64,000 nucleotides of DNA from Nisaea nitritireducens (GCF_014904795.1 NZ_JACZFS010000047.1:105844-169843); one strand, 5' to 3'. Shown: positions 44,798-54,166, counted from the stretch's first letter. A program made the numbers and translations. The notes: a model not told the origin generated them from the letters alone.

Positions 44798-45777
44798 TGA
44801 TTCTTCGCCCATGGTTCGAGCTGCGCTTCCGCCAGAACTTCGAGACAGGCCATGCGGACGGCAACACCCATCTCGACCTGCTCACGGATCAGGCTGCGGT
44901 CAATATCGTCCGCCACGTCCGAATCGATTTCGACGCCACGGTTCATCGGCCCCGGATGCATGACCAGCGCGTCCGGCTTGGCGACGGAGAGTTTGTCGTG
45001 ATCGAGGCCGAACAGCCGGTAATATTCGCGGACGGACGGCACGAAGCTGCCTTCCATGCGTTCGTTCTGCAGCCGCAGCATCATCACGATGTCGCAGTCG
45101 GCAAGCCCGGTGCGCATGTCGTGATGTATCTCGACGCCGAGCCGTTCAAGGCCGGGCGGGATCAGGGTCGGCGGGGCGCAGACCCGGACCCGGGCGCCCA
45201 TGATCGAGAGCAGATGGATATTGGATCGGGCAACCCGGCTGTGGGCGACATCGCCGCAGATCGCAACCTGCAGGCCGGCCAGGTCGCCCTTGCGGCGGCG
45301 GATCGTCAGCGCATCGAGCAGGGCCTGGGTCGGATGCTCGTGGGTGCCGTCGCCGGCATTGATGACGCCGCAATTCACCTTCTGCGCCAGCAGGTGCACC
45401 GCGCCCGAGTCGCCGTGCCGGATGGTCAGTACATCCGGATGCATGGCGTTCAGGGTGACTGCCGTGTCGATCAGGGTTTCCCCTTTTTTCACCGAACTGG
45501 TGCCGACCGACATGTTGAGCACATCGGCGCCGAGCCGCTTGCCCGCCAGCTCGAAGCTGGTGCGCGTGCGGGTCGAGTTCTCGAAGAAAAGGTTGATGAT
45601 TGTGCGGCCGCGCAGGCTCGACATTTTCTTGTCCGCGCGGCGGTTGATGTCGACATAGCGGTCGGAAAGATCCAGGAGCGCTTCAATGTCGGGGCGCGAT
45701 AGGCCTTCGATGCCGAGCAGGTGTCGGAGTCGAAGCGCGGGCGCGTCACTTTGGGGCGAGGGCTGAGTGCTAGTCAT
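44794..45777 (-). CDS. pyrB: aspartate carbamoyltransferase catalytic subunit
   Basis: 327 residues from the ATG at 45777; an upstream in-frame start would add 13 Pro-rich residues. PyrB condenses carbamoyl phosphate with aspartate in pyrimidine synthesis. Carbamoyl-phosphate loop [20 protein letters not shown], then [12 protein letters not shown] (with the 80s-loop Lys), [16 protein letters not shown], and [12 protein letters not shown]. No pyrI regulatory gene is adjacent. Instead it is coupled to a degenerate dihydroorotase gene, suggesting the dodecameric PyrB/PyrC' type of complex. A TATAAG promoter lies very close to the ATG. Confidence 0.96.
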   Translation of the reverse strand: MTSTQPSPQSDAPALRLRHLLGIEGLSRPDIEALLDLSDRYVDINRRADKKMSSLRGRTIINLFFENSTRTRTSFELAGKRLGADVLNMSVGTSSVKKGETLIDTAVTLNAMHPDVLTIRHGDSGAVHLLAQKVNCGVINAGDGTHEHPTQALLDALTIRRRKGDLAGLQVAICGDVAHSRVARSNIHLLSIMGARVRVCAPPTLIPPGLERLGVEIHHDMRTGLADCDIVMMLRLQNERMEGSFVPSVREYYRLFGLDHDKLSVAKPDALVMHPGPMNRGVEIDSDVADDIDRSLIREQVEMGVAVRMACLEVLAEAQLEPWAKNQ

Positions 45778-45786
45778 TAAAGGCTT

Positions 45787-45816
45787 CTTATACGGGCCGG
45801 GCGCGGGGGGCGGCAA
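45787..45816 (-). promoter_or_regulatory. candidate pyrB promoter with very short leader
   Basis: On the minus strand TTGCCG (45816-45811), an 18-nt GC-rich spacer and TATAAG (45792-45787). The -10 box ends only 10 nt before the ATG at 45777, predicting a leader of a few bases. Confidence 0.4.
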
Positions 45817-46047
45817 GGACGTTCGCGGGTACTTTCGCCTTATTAGCGCGGAGGTGGCGGATCTCCTGCCGGACAGTCAGGTGTCGGCCTGACGATTTGT
45901 GCTTGTCGGAGCTTCCGCGCGCCCGGCCGTGTGGGGGAATCGGGTGCGACTCAAAGCTCGGTTTGAAGGCTGCTTCCCTATACAATCGCGGAAGCATTGG
46001 CTAACTCTGTTTCACGAGACATATCGCCAACTGACGGGCGGCCAGTC

Positions 46048-46344
46048 ATGAATGAACACATTCCACGGACAACAATACGGGTCGTGATTTCTGGCCGGGT
46101 TCAGGGTGTCTGGTATCGCGGATGGACTGTGAGCGAGGCGAGTGCCGCCGGTCTTGACGGTTGGGTCCGTAACCGGAGCGACGGCACGGTCGAAGCGGTC
46201 TTTTCCGGCCCGTCCGCGAGTGTCGACGCGATGATCGAAGCCTGCAGCAACGGCCCGCCTGCAGCCAAGGTAACCGGCATCGAGTGTATCGATGATGCCG
46301 ATCCGCCGGGCCATTCCGGCTTCCATCAGCGGCCGACGCTCTGA
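46048..46344 (+). CDS. acyP: acylphosphatase
   Basis: 98 residues from the ATG at 46048. Acylphosphatase hydrolyses carboxyl-phosphate bonds. The catalytic phosphate loop is SGRVQGVWYRGW with R24, and the catalytic asparagine is N42 in GWVRNRSDGTVEAVFSG, the usual 18 residues on. Length and fold are normal. It is followed 7 nt later by an unrecognised gene, probably on the same transcript. The 270 nt upstream, shared with divergent pyrB, holds no convincing gene. Confidence 0.93.
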   Translation: MNEHIPRTTIRVVISGRVQGVWYRGWTVSEASAAGLDGWVRNRSDGTVEAVFSGPSASVDAMIEACSNGPPAAKVTGIECIDDADPPGHSGFHQRPTL

Positions 46345-46351
46345 GATCGCA

Positions 46352-46774
46352 ATGCTGGTTTTCGGAAATGCTCTGCCCTCCTCAAGCGAGATGCAACGGA
46401 GACTGGATTGGATCCGTTCGCTGATCGATCGGGAGAGTCATGGCGAAGGCCTGAGCCTCTCGCCGCAGGCCGAGGCGCTTTTTGACGAGATGAGCCGTTG
46501 CTTTGCTGCCGGAGCCTGGTTGGCGGCGCTTGTTTTCGCGCAGGCGGCGCTGGATGCGGAACTGAATCAGGGGGATATCGACGGACTGATGCTGAACGAG
46601 GCCCGGTTTGGTCCCGGCTATGTCTGGCTGCGCAACAGGCGGAATCATCTACTCCACGCGGACGACCCGCGTCCGGCCGTGACGGTCTCTGATCTGGAGC
46701 AGGAGGGCCGGCGCCTTGAGCAGGAGGCACGCCGTGCGATCGGCCTTATGGTGAAAGCGGTGTTGGCTCGTTAG
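46352..46774 (+). CDS. unrecognised small helical protein with HEPN-like motif
   Basis: 140 residues from the ATG at 46352 (a start at 46292 overlapping acyP is possible). I do not recognise a named family. It is predicted largely alpha-helical: RRLDWIRSLIDRESH, SPQAEALFDEMSRCFAAGAWLAALVFAQAALDAEL, and a C-terminal Glu/Arg helix. The segment WLRNRRNHLLH contains R94-N95-x3-H99, the R-[polar]-x3-H arrangement of HEPN RNases, placed between two long helices as in that fold. No MNT-type antitoxin lies beside it. It may equally be a non-catalytic HEPN-like or DUF4145-like protein. Confidence 0.6.
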   Translation: MLVFGNALPSSSEMQRRLDWIRSLIDRESHGEGLSLSPQAEALFDEMSRCFAAGAWLAALVFAQAALDAELNQGDIDGLMLNEARFGPGYVWLRNRRNHLLHADDPRPAVTVSDLEQEGRRLEQEARRAIGLMVKAVLAR

Positions 46775-47064
46775 TCAGGTTTTTTGACTGCATAGGTGCG
46801 GTATTCCGGCTCTGCCAGAAACCAGACAGCAGCCGGATTGATCTGCAAAAAACTGTACCCTTTGGTCTCGACTTTTTGTAACAGGCGCTTTTCGAGAAGG
46901 CCGACAAGGAGATCCGCAATCGGTGTGTCGATGCGGGCAACGAATTCTCCGATGTCTTCTGATTTCGACGGATTGTAGCCGTCCAGAATCAGGTCGAACA
47001 CCTCGCACTCGTCAGGCGACATCTCGCGAACAACGTCCGCTATGTTGGTTTGGTGACGCATCAT
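46771..47064 (-). CDS. unrecognised 97-residue protein, possible winged helix
   Basis: 97 residues, acidic, without membrane segments. Helices MSPDECEVFDLILDG, SEDIGEFVARIDTPIADLLVGLLEKRLLQ followed by the beta-like KVETKGYSFLQINPAAVWFLAE resemble a small winged-helix domain, but no family match is recalled. The gene ends tail-to-tail with the preceding plus-strand gene, sharing 4 nt. Its upstream gap (47065-47151) is distinctly AT-rich, in contrast to its surroundings, and probably carries its promoter. Confidence 0.6.
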   Translation of the reverse strand: MMRHQTNIADVVREMSPDECEVFDLILDGYNPSKSEDIGEFVARIDTPIADLLVGLLEKRLLQKVETKGYSFLQINPAAVWFLAEPEYRTYAVKKPD

Positions 47065-47151
47065 TCGTAAAACAAATCGTTTGGATGAATGTCTCCATAT
47101 AGTATCGATTTAATATCGTTAAGTTAATGTGAATTTTCTTTAAAATGCATT

Positions 47152-47907
47152 TCAGCCGTGATTCGTTTCTGGGTTCTGGCGCTGTGTGGCTGGCACGATT
47201 TTGTCCGGACGGCCGAATTGTTGGCCCGGTCCAAACACGGTCTCAAACGCGGCGTGTAATTCCAGATCCGCTTCCGCCATTGAGACGAGTTGCCCGAGAT
47301 CGTGCAGGCTGGTGACGCCATGCTCGCTGATGCCGCAGGGCACGATCCCTTCGAAATGAGAAAGTTCGGGCTCCACGTTGATCGAAATTCCGTGCATTGA
47401 GACCCAGCGTTTCAGCCGGACACCGATGGCGGCGATCTTGTCTTCCCTAAGAGGCGTCCCGATATCGCCGCGTGTCACCCAGATCCCGACCCGGCCGTCA
47501 CGCCGCTCTCCCTTTACATTGAAGGCCGCGAGTGTACGGATGATCCAGTCTTCCAGCGCTTGCACGTAGGCGCGGATATCCTGCTTGCGGGTTGTCAGAT
47601 CGAGCATCACGTAGGCCACCCGCTGACCGGGGCCATGATAGGTGTACTGTCCGCCGCGGCCGGTCTGGAAGATCGGGAAGCGCTGGGTTTCGAGCAAGTC
47701 CTTCGGGTCCGCGCTGGTGCCGGCCGTATAGAGCGGCGGATGTTCCAGCAGCCAGACGAGTTCCGGCGCGGTTCCCGCGCGAATGGCCGCCGCCCGGGCG
47801 TCCATTTCAGCTAGAGCGTCCGGATAGGCGACCGGCTCGTCGGATATCCGCCATTCCAGATCCATCACCTTAGTCTCTCCCGGCGGATAAAGTTTTTTCA
47901 CGTCCAT
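47152..47907 (-). CDS. lipB: octanoyl-[ACP]:protein octanoyltransferase LipB
   Basis: 251 residues from 47907; an ATG at 47865 ([22 protein letters not shown]) matches the family start equally well. LipB moves octanoate from ACP to the lipoyl domains of dehydrogenase E2 and glycine-cleavage H proteins. Motifs are [35 protein letters not shown], the catalytic Lys in [18 protein letters not shown], and the catalytic Cys in [15 protein letters not shown]. LipA is not nearby. The last 25 residues are polar and not conserved. Confidence 0.95.
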   Translation of the reverse strand: MDVKKLYPPGETKVMDLEWRISDEPVAYPDALAEMDARAAAIRAGTAPELVWLLEHPPLYTAGTSADPKDLLETQRFPIFQTGRGGQYTYHGPGQRVAYVMLDLTTRKQDIRAYVQALEDWIIRTLAAFNVKGERRDGRVGIWVTRGDIGTPLREDKIAAIGVRLKRWVSMHGISINVEPELSHFEGIVPCGISEHGVTSLHDLGQLVSMAEADLELHAAFETVFGPGQQFGRPDKIVPATQRQNPETNHG

Positions 47908-47929
47908 GCTCTTTTCGGCACAATGATAC

Positions 47930-47958
47930 TTGATCCCGTTAAAGGGATTTGCTACTCC
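47930..47958 (+). promoter_or_regulatory. candidate promoter of the tRNA-Leu gene
   Basis: TTGATC (47930-47935), a 17-nt spacer and TACTCC (47953-47958), about 40 nt upstream of the mature tRNA 5' end. The -10 is weak. Confidence 0.35.
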
Positions 47959-48000
47959 CCCGCATCCCGAAGGCGCAAGCCTTCAGATGTCACTACATGT

Positions 48001-48087
48001 GCGGTCGTGGCGGAATTGGTAGACGCGCAGCGTTGAGGTCGCTGTCCTGGAAACAGGGTGGAAGTTCGAGTCTTCTCGACCGCACCA
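48001..48087 (+). tRNA. tRNA-Leu (anticodon GAG)
   Basis: 87 nt including encoded CCA. The acceptor stem GCGGTCG pairs perfectly with CGACCGC, discriminator A. The D-arm is GCG-GAATTGGTAGA-CGC. The anticodon stem CAGCG/CGCTG encloses TTGAGGT, giving GAG. A long class II variable arm and the T-arm with TTCGAGT confirm a leucine tRNA. It reads codon CUC and CUU. Confidence 0.97.
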
Positions 48088-48201
48088 TCTCTCTCTGTAT
48101 CATAATGACTTAATTGCCTTTCGGCGCCACTTCAGCTGTGGCGTTATAAGGCTATGCGGTCTATCCAATGACCGGTACGGACGTGATCGGGGAGAGCCAT
48201 C

Positions 48202-50490
48202 GTGGCTGAGGGACTGAAGGAAGCGGCACTTTATTTTCATAAGCACCCGAGACCGGGAAAGCTGACGGTCGAAGCGACCAAGCCGCTTGCGACGCAGCGC
48301 GACCTCTCTCTTGCCTATTCTCCGGGCGTTGCCTACGCCTGCATGGCCATCGTCGATGATCCGAACGAAGTCCGGAACATGACCGCCCGCGGTAATCTTG
48401 TCGGCGTGGTCACGAACGGTACTGCTGTACTTGGTCTCGGCAATATCGGCCCGCTTGCCTCCAAGCCGGTGATGGAAGGCAAGGCCGTCCTCTTCAAAAA
48501 GTTCGCCTATATCGACGTGTTCGATCTTGAGGTCGATGAACTCGACGTCGACAAGTTTTGCGATGTCGTGGCCGCACTCGAGCCGACCTTCGGGGGTATC
48601 AACCTCGAAGATATCAAGGCGCCGGAATGCTTTGAGATCGAGGAAAAGCTTCGCGCCCGGATGAACATCCCGGTTTTCCATGACGACCAGCACGGCACGG
48701 CCATCATTGTTGCGGCCGCAATCCTCAGCGGCCTGCGTTGTGTCGACAAGAAGCTGGAAGACATCAAGCTGGTCACCTCCGGCGCCGGAGCGGCGGCGCT
48801 GGCCTGCCTGAAGCTGCTCGTCTCCATGGGTGTGAAATACGAGAATGTTACCGTCACTGACATTGACGGCGTGGTCTACAAGGGGCGTTCTTCAATGAAT
48901 CCGCACCTGGAGCCGTTTGCCCAGGAGACCGATGCTCGCACGCTGGGAGAAGTCATCGACGGTGCCGATGTTTTCCTTGGCCTTTCCGCGCCGGGCGTGT
49001 TGAAGCAGGACATGGTGAAGAAGATGGCGAAGGACCCGCTGGTTCTCGCTCTTGCCAATCCGGATCCTGAAATCCTGCCGGAAGAGGTGCGCGCGGTTCG
49101 CCCGGATGCGCTGATTTGCACCGGTCGCTCGGACTACCCGAACCAGGTGAACAACGTTCTCTGCTTCCCGTATATTTTCCGTGGCGCGCTCGATGTCGGG
49201 GCGACCACGATTAACGAGGAAATGAAGATCGCGGCGGTTGAGGCGATCGCCGATCTGGCCCAACAGGAAGCCTCCGACGTCGTCGCGAGCGCCTATGGTG
49301 GCGAAGCACCGTCCTTCGGGCCGGAATATCTCATTCCGAAGCCGTTCGATCCGCGCCTGATCCTGGAAATCGCGCCGCGCGTTGCCAAGGCCGCGATGGA
49401 CAGCGGCGTGGCCACCATGCCGATGGAGGATTTCGACTGGTATCACGAAAAGCTGAGCCAGTTCGTTTATCGCTCCGGTCAGGTCATGCGCCCGGTGGTG
49501 CTATCCGCCAAGCAGGACCCGAAACGCATTGCCTTTGCCGAAGGCGAGCAGGAGCGCATTCTGCGCGCCGCCCAAAGCATTGTCGATGAGGGTATTGCGC
49601 GCCCGATTTTGATCGGTCGGCGCGATGTGATCGCCGGGAAGATCGAGGAACTGCATCTCCGTCTGAAGCCGGATGCGGATATCGAGATTGTCGACATGCA
49701 GAATGACGACCGGCTGGATTCCTTTGCTGCCACGTATCACGAAATGATGGCCCGGCGCGGGGTTTCGCCGGACCGGGCGCGGCAAATCATGCGCAACAGG
49801 CCGACCGCAATTTCGTCGATCATGGTGTCTCAGGGTGAGGCTGATGCAGGTATCTGCGGGGCGATTGGGCGCTGGCGCGATCATCTGGTTGAAGTCATCG
49901 ATATCATTGGCCCACGTACCGATGTGCATCGCTGCACGGCGCTGAGCCTTTTGATCATGCCGCAGGGCCCGATCTTCATTCTCGATACCCACGTCAATCC
50001 GACGCCGAGTGCATCGGACCTGGTGGAGATGGTGGGGTTGGCGACGACGGAAGTGCGCAGCTTCGGCATCGAGCCGAAGGTCGCCCTGTTGTCGCATTCC
50101 AATTTCGGCTCGTCGAATCTCGAGTCCGCTGTGCGGATGCGGGAATCGGTTGCCGCGCTGAAAAAGGCTTATCCCGACATTGAGATCGAGGGCGAGATGC
50201 ATGCGGACGCGGCGCTCAGCGAGGCAACTCGTGACCGGGCTTTCCCGGGCGCCGGTCTCACCGGGGCTGCGAACCTGCTGGTCATGCCGGGGATCGATGC
50301 AGCCAATATCTCTTTCAATCTGTTGAAGACGCTCGGCCGTGGTCTGTCTGTCGGACCGATCCTGCTCGGCACCGCTTATCCCATGCATATTCTGACGTCG
50401 TCGGTCACCGTGCGCGGAATTATCAACATGGCGGCCGTTGCCGTTGTCGACGCGCAGGAACATCACCGTATCCGCGCCAAAAAGGGGTGA
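48202..50490 (+). CDS. maeB: NADP-dependent malic enzyme fused to phosphotransacetylase-like domain
   Basis: 762 residues, GTG start after GGGGAGAG. The malic enzyme half (1-about 425) shows [61 protein letters not shown] (metal and nucleotide site) and [16 protein letters not shown]. The C-terminal half (about 435-760) is a phosphate acetyl/butyryltransferase-like domain ([33 protein letters not shown]), usually regulatory in MaeB. It decarboxylates malate to pyruvate, making NADPH. The mgtE GTG begins 4 nt after its stop. Confidence 0.96.
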   Translation: MAEGLKEAALYFHKHPRPGKLTVEATKPLATQRDLSLAYSPGVAYACMAIVDDPNEVRNMTARGNLVGVVTNGTAVLGLGNIGPLASKPVMEGKAVLFKKFAYIDVFDLEVDELDVDKFCDVVAALEPTFGGINLEDIKAPECFEIEEKLRARMNIPVFHDDQHGTAIIVAAAILSGLRCVDKKLEDIKLVTSGAGAAALACLKLLVSMGVKYENVTVTDIDGVVYKGRSSMNPHLEPFAQETDARTLGEVIDGADVFLGLSAPGVLKQDMVKKMAKDPLVLALANPDPEILPEEVRAVRPDALICTGRSDYPNQVNNVLCFPYIFRGALDVGATTINEEMKIAAVEAIADLAQQEASDVVASAYGGEAPSFGPEYLIPKPFDPRLILEIAPRVAKAAMDSGVATMPMEDFDWYHEKLSQFVYRSGQVMRPVVLSAKQDPKRIAFAEGEQERILRAAQSIVDEGIARPILIGRRDVIAGKIEELHLRLKPDADIEIVDMQNDDRLDSFAATYHEMMARRGVSPDRARQIMRNRPTAISSIMVSQGEADAGICGAIGRWRDHLVEVIDIIGPRTDVHRCTALSLLIMPQGPIFILDTHVNPTPSASDLVEMVGLATTEVRSFGIEPKVALLSHSNFGSSNLESAVRMRESVAALKKAYPDIEIEGEMHADAALSEATRDRAFPGAGLTGAANLLVMPGIDAANISFNLLKTLGRGLSVGPILLGTAYPMHILTSSVTVRGIINMAAVAVVDAQEHHRIRAKKG

Positions 50491-50494
50491 ATCA

Positions 50495-52027
50495 GTGAGC
50501 GTCGAAGGCCCCAAAGATCCCGTGCAGGAGCCGGTGGATTCTTTCGGCGCTCAACAGCTTTCCGGCGATGATGCGGCCGACATCCAGCGCAAGGCGCGGG
50601 CCAAGCGAAAAAAGAAAAAGCTGAAGCGGCGCATCCGGTCTCTGGAAAAAGAACTCGCGGTCTATGACAGCGTCGCGGCCTCAAAGCTCTACGGTCTGAC
50701 ACCGGAGCTGGAGAAGGAAGTCGCGCAGGCGCTGGCCGGCGACAAGCCGCGACAGCTCTACCGGCTCGTCCGGCCGCTGCATGCCGCGGACCATGCCGAC
50801 CTGATCGAGCGTTATTCGGGACGTAACCGGGAAGCGCTTGTCACGGTTCTCGGCCGTTATTTCGACCCGGAAACCCTGACTTATCTCGACGACAAGGTGC
50901 GTGAGGAAATCATCCCGCTGCTGGATGATGAAGTTCTCCGGAACGCCATGCACATGCTCGAATCCGACGATGCCGTCGAGATTCTGGGCGAGTTGGACGA
51001 TGAGGATCAGGCCCGTCTGCTTGACGCTATGCCTGATCGCGAACGTGCAATGATCGAGGAAGGGCTGACCTACGACGAGGCCAGCGCCGGCCGTCTCATG
51101 CAGCGTGAGCTGGTAACGGTGCCGGAGCACTGGACTGTCGGCCAAACCATTGATTTCCTGCGCACCACGGAACAGCTGCCGAATTATTTTTACGATATCT
51201 ACGTTGTCGACCCGGCTCATCACCCTTTTGGGAAACTGTCGCTCAGCCGTTTACTGCGGAGCAAGCGGCCGGTACGGGTAGCCGACATCATGAGTACGGA
51301 CTTCCACAAAGTGCCGCTCGTGATGGACCAGGAAGACGTCGCCATGATGTTCCGGCAATACGGGCTTGTCTCCGCGCCGGTTGTGGACGCCGACGAGCGG
51401 CTGATCGGTATGATCACGGTGGATGACGTGGTCGAGGTCATGAACGAAGAGGCGGAGGAAGACATCCTGCGTCTCGGTGGTGTGGCGAATGACGATCTGC
51501 ATGGCAGTCTGTTGAGCACCACCCGCAGCCGGTTCTCCTGGCTGGCGGTCAACCTGGTGACGGCGATTGTCGCCTCCGGCGTGATTGGTGCCTTTGAGAC
51601 CACGATCGAGAAGATCGTCGCCCTCGCGGTGCTGATGCCGATCGTTGCTTCCATGGGCGGCAACGCGGGGACCCAGACTCTGACCGTCGCGGTGCGGGCA
51701 TTGTCGATGCGTGAGTTGAGTTCCACCAACGCCTTCAAATTCGTGATGAAGGAAATGACGGTGGGATCCCTGAACGGGATAATGTTCGCACTGATCGCGG
51801 CCGGCGCCTGCTGGGCCTGGTTCGGGGACCCGAAGATCGCGGCGGTGATGGCTTCCGCCATGGTGATCAATCTTTTTGTCGCGGGTCTTTCCGGTACGCT
51901 GATCCCGATCACACTTGAGCGGTTCAAGATCGATCCGGCCGTCGCCTCCACGGTATTCCTAACCACAGTGACGGATGTGGTCGGCTTCTTCACCTTCCTC
52001 GGGCTTGCGGCGCTGTTCCTGATATAA
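50495..52027 (+). CDS. mgtE: magnesium transporter MgtE
   Basis: 510 residues from the GTG at 50495, behind AAAGGGG. A Lys/Arg-rich N-terminal extension (RKARAKRKKKKLKRRIRSLEKEL) with coiled-coil character precedes the MgtE N domain (about 80-190), a CBS pair (about 195-315), and five transmembrane helices. Membrane landmarks are PIVASMGGNAGTQTLTVAVRAL and TTVTDVVGFFTFLGLAALFL, the Asp of the latter lining the Mg2+ pore. CBS and N domains sense cytosolic Mg2+ and gate the channel. Close linkage to maeB, a Mg2+-dependent enzyme, may be incidental. Confidence 0.94.
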   Translation: MSVEGPKDPVQEPVDSFGAQQLSGDDAADIQRKARAKRKKKKLKRRIRSLEKELAVYDSVAASKLYGLTPELEKEVAQALAGDKPRQLYRLVRPLHAADHADLIERYSGRNREALVTVLGRYFDPETLTYLDDKVREEIIPLLDDEVLRNAMHMLESDDAVEILGELDDEDQARLLDAMPDRERAMIEEGLTYDEASAGRLMQRELVTVPEHWTVGQTIDFLRTTEQLPNYFYDIYVVDPAHHPFGKLSLSRLLRSKRPVRVADIMSTDFHKVPLVMDQEDVAMMFRQYGLVSAPVVDADERLIGMITVDDVVEVMNEEAEEDILRLGGVANDDLHGSLLSTTRSRFSWLAVNLVTAIVASGVIGAFETTIEKIVALAVLMPIVASMGGNAGTQTLTVAVRALSMRELSSTNAFKFVMKEMTVGSLNGIMFALIAAGACWAWFGDPKIAAVMASAMVINLFVAGLSGTLIPITLERFKIDPAVASTVFLTTVTDVVGFFTFLGLAALFLI

Positions 52028-52034
52028 CCGGTTT

Positions 52035-52054
52035 GATTGACGTTAGCGTCAATC
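52035..52054. promoter_or_regulatory. palindromic operator 1, upstream of the MerR-type regulator
   Basis: GATTGACGTTAGCGTCAATC: two perfect 8-base arms around TTAG, 8 nt after the mgtE stop and 17 nt before the regulator ATG. It is nearly identical in core to operator 2, suggesting autoregulation by LiuR. Confidence 0.75.
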
Positions 52055-52071
52055 GGTGATTTCCTTTTCCG

Positions 52072-52464
52072 ATGCTGAAGGAAATCACCACGGCGGATCT
52101 TGCCCGCGAGTACGATCTGACAACACGGGCGATCCGGCATTATGAGGCTCTGGGGCTGATCTGCCCGGCCCGGCGCGGTCGCACGCGGATTTTCAGCCAG
52201 CGAGACAAGGTGCGTGTCGGTCTTATTGCGCGGGGGCGAAGGCTTGGCCTCTCCCTTGAGGAAATCCGCGAAATCATTGACCTCTATGATGCCGAACGGG
52301 GCGAGGAGCGGCAGATCCTGCTGCTCCTTGGAAAGCTCCGGGCGCGGCGCTCCAAGCTGCAGGAACAGGTGCGTGAGATGACCCTGATCCTGGACGAACT
52401 CGATGCCGTCGAGGCGAGTTGCATTGAGTCGTTGACGGATCTGGCCAAAGACGGGAATGATTGA
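52072..52464 (+). CDS. liuR: MerR-family transcriptional regulator of the liu cluster
   Basis: 130 residues. An N-terminal MerR helix-turn-helix (ITTADLAREYDLTTRAIRHYEALGLICPARRGRTRIFSQRDKVRVGLIARGRRLGLSLEEIREIIDLY) is followed by a long dimerisation helix (GKLRARRSKLQEQVREMTLILDELDAVEA) and a short C terminus with one cysteine, too little for metal binding. Such regulators (LiuR) control branched-chain amino acid and fatty acid degradation in proteobacteria, and the downstream genes fit. Palindromes lie on both sides of the gene, the second spanning its own stop codon. Confidence 0.88.
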   Translation: MLKEITTADLAREYDLTTRAIRHYEALGLICPARRGRTRIFSQRDKVRVGLIARGRRLGLSLEEIREIIDLYDAERGEERQILLLLGKLRARRSKLQEQVREMTLILDELDAVEASCIESLTDLAKDGND

Positions 52465-52477
52465 CGTGAACGTCAAT
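52460..52477. promoter_or_regulatory. palindromic operator 2, between liuR and the thioesterase gene
   Basis: ATTGACGTGAACGTCAAT: perfect 8-base arms around GA. It covers the liuR stop codon and ends 9 nt before the next ATG. The shared core with operator 1 (TTGACG...CGTCAA) marks it as a second LiuR site that could govern the structural genes. Confidence 0.75.
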
Positions 52478-52486
52478 GAAGGTCCG

Positions 52487-52948
52487 ATGTCCAGATTTCA
52501 GACACCCAATCCAGATTTTGCCGGTCGTGTGCGGGAAAGCTTCGCGCGGCAGGCTTTCATGGAGCATATCGGTGCCGTGCTTTCCGATGTCGCGCCGGGC
52601 CGCTGCGTGATTGACCTTCCCTACAGGGAAGAATTGACCCAGCAGCATGGTTTCTTCCATGGCGGTATTATTGGCACGCTTGCGGACAATGCCTGCGGCT
52701 ATGCTGCCTTTACGCTGGCGCCGGCGGATGCGAGCATCCTGACCGTCGAATACAAGATGAATATCGTCTCGCCCGGAGATGGGGAGCAGCTGGTTGCCAG
52801 GGCTGACGTTGTCAGGCCCGGACGCTCGCTTGTGGTCTGCCGGTGCGACGTTCTTGCGGTGAAGAACGGCACAGAAAAACTGGCCGCGACCGCGCTTGCC
52901 ACAATGATGCTCATGCATGGTCGCGAAGACGACCGAAGCGGCAACTGA
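52487..52948 (+). CDS. PaaI-family hotdog-fold thioesterase
   Basis: 153 residues from the ATG at 52487. An ATG at 52457 would read through the operator palindrome and add ten unlikely residues. Hotdog fold: ARQAFMEHIGAVLSDVAPGRCVIDLPYREELTQQHGFFHGGIIGTLADNACGYAA, where HGGxxGTLAD is the usual thioesterase active-site helix with acidic Asp, then LTVEYKMNIVSPGDGEQLVARADVVRPGRSLVVCRCDV. It probably hydrolyses an acyl-CoA. Placement as first structural gene of the liu cluster suggests it relieves accumulation of isovaleryl- or methylcrotonyl-CoA; that role is inferred. Confidence 0.87.
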   Translation: MSRFQTPNPDFAGRVRESFARQAFMEHIGAVLSDVAPGRCVIDLPYREELTQQHGFFHGGIIGTLADNACGYAAFTLAPADASILTVEYKMNIVSPGDGEQLVARADVVRPGRSLVVCRCDVLAVKNGTEKLAATALATMMLMHGREDDRSGN

Positions 52949-52980
52949 CGCCGTAAAAATGCAAAGCGGAGGAAACAAGA

Positions 52981-54153
52981 ATGATCCCGAATGATATCCC
53001 CTCGCTGAACTACGATCTGGGCGAGACCGCGGACATGCTGCGCGATGCGGTGCGTTCTTTCTCGGCGGACGAAATTGCGCCGCGTGCGGCGGAGATCGAC
53101 CGGTCGAACGAGTTCCCGATGGATCTCTGGCCGAAGCTCGGCGCGCTCGGTGTGCTTGGCGTGACCGTGGACGAGAAGTACGGCGGCGCCGGGATGGGCT
53201 ATCTCGAGCACTCCGTTGCCATGGAAGAGATCAGCCGGGCCTCCGCGTCGGTCGGTCTCAGCTATGGCGCCCATTCCAATCTCTGCGTCAACCAGATCCG
53301 GCTGAATGGCACCGAGGAGCAGCGGCAGAAATATCTGCCGAAGCTAATCTCCGGGGAGCATGTTGGCGCGCTGGCCATGAGCGAGCCCGGCGCCGGCTCT
53401 GACGTCGTGTCTATGAAGCTGCGCGCGCAAAAGAAGGGTGATCGTTACGTCCTGAACGGCACCAAGATGTGGATTACCAACGGCCCGGACGCGGACACGC
53501 TGGTGGTTTATGCCAAGACCGATCCGGACGCGCATCAGCACGGCATCACCGCTTTTCTGGTGGAGAAGGGCTTCAAGGGATTCTCGACGGCGCAGAAGCT
53601 GGACAAGCTCGGCATGCGCGGCTCGAACACGTGCGAGCTGGTGTTCGAGAATTGCGAAATCCCGGAGGAAAACGTTCTCGGCCAGCTGAATGGCGGCGCC
53701 CGGGTGTTGATGAGCGGGCTCGATTACGAGCGCGCGGTGCTGGCTGCCGGATCGCTCGGCATCATGCAGGCCTGCATGGATATCGTCGTGCCCTACATCC
53801 ATGAGCGTAAACAGTTCGGTAAGTCGATCGGCGAGTTCCAGCTCATGCAGGGCAAGATCGCCGACATGTATGTGACGATGAATTCGGCCAAGGCCTATGT
53901 CTATGCTGTGGCCAAGGCCTGCGACCGGGGAGAGGTCACCCGGAAGGACGCCGCCGGCGCGATTCTCTACGCTGCCGAAAAGGCAACCTGGATGGCGCTT
54001 GAAGCAATTCAGTGCCTCGGCGGCAACGGGTACATCAACGACACCGCGACCGGGCGGCTGCTGCGCGACGCCAAGTTGTACGAGATCGGCGCCGGTACCA
54101 GCGAAATTCGCCGGATGCTGATCGGCCGCGAACTCTTCAAGGAAACCGCCTGA
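52981..54153 (+). CDS. liuA: isovaleryl-CoA dehydrogenase
   Basis: 390 residues, normal for acyl-CoA dehydrogenases, with CGGAGGAAACAAG before the ATG. Signatures are [55 protein letters not shown], and the C-terminal [42 protein letters not shown]. The catalytic base is E250 in [13 protein letters not shown]; glutamate in this internal position (like human IVD E254), rather than nearer the C terminus, is diagnostic of isovaleryl-CoA dehydrogenase. It oxidises isovaleryl-CoA to 3-methylcrotonyl-CoA with FAD, passing electrons to ETF. Confidence 0.95.
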   Translation: MIPNDIPSLNYDLGETADMLRDAVRSFSADEIAPRAAEIDRSNEFPMDLWPKLGALGVLGVTVDEKYGGAGMGYLEHSVAMEEISRASASVGLSYGAHSNLCVNQIRLNGTEEQRQKYLPKLISGEHVGALAMSEPGAGSDVVSMKLRAQKKGDRYVLNGTKMWITNGPDADTLVVYAKTDPDAHQHGITAFLVEKGFKGFSTAQKLDKLGMRGSNTCELVFENCEIPEENVLGQLNGGARVLMSGLDYERAVLAAGSLGIMQACMDIVVPYIHERKQFGKSIGEFQLMQGKIADMYVTMNSAKAYVYAVAKACDRGEVTRKDAAGAILYAAEKATWMALEAIQCLGGNGYINDTATGRLLRDAKLYEIGAGTSEIRRMLIGRELFKETA

Positions 54154-54166
54154 CCGGGAGGGCCAC

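Noticed and set aside
45788..45997. 69-codon minus-strand frame upstream of pyrB
   Set aside because: Basic, low-complexity translation with no ribosome site; it covers the likely pyrB promoter.
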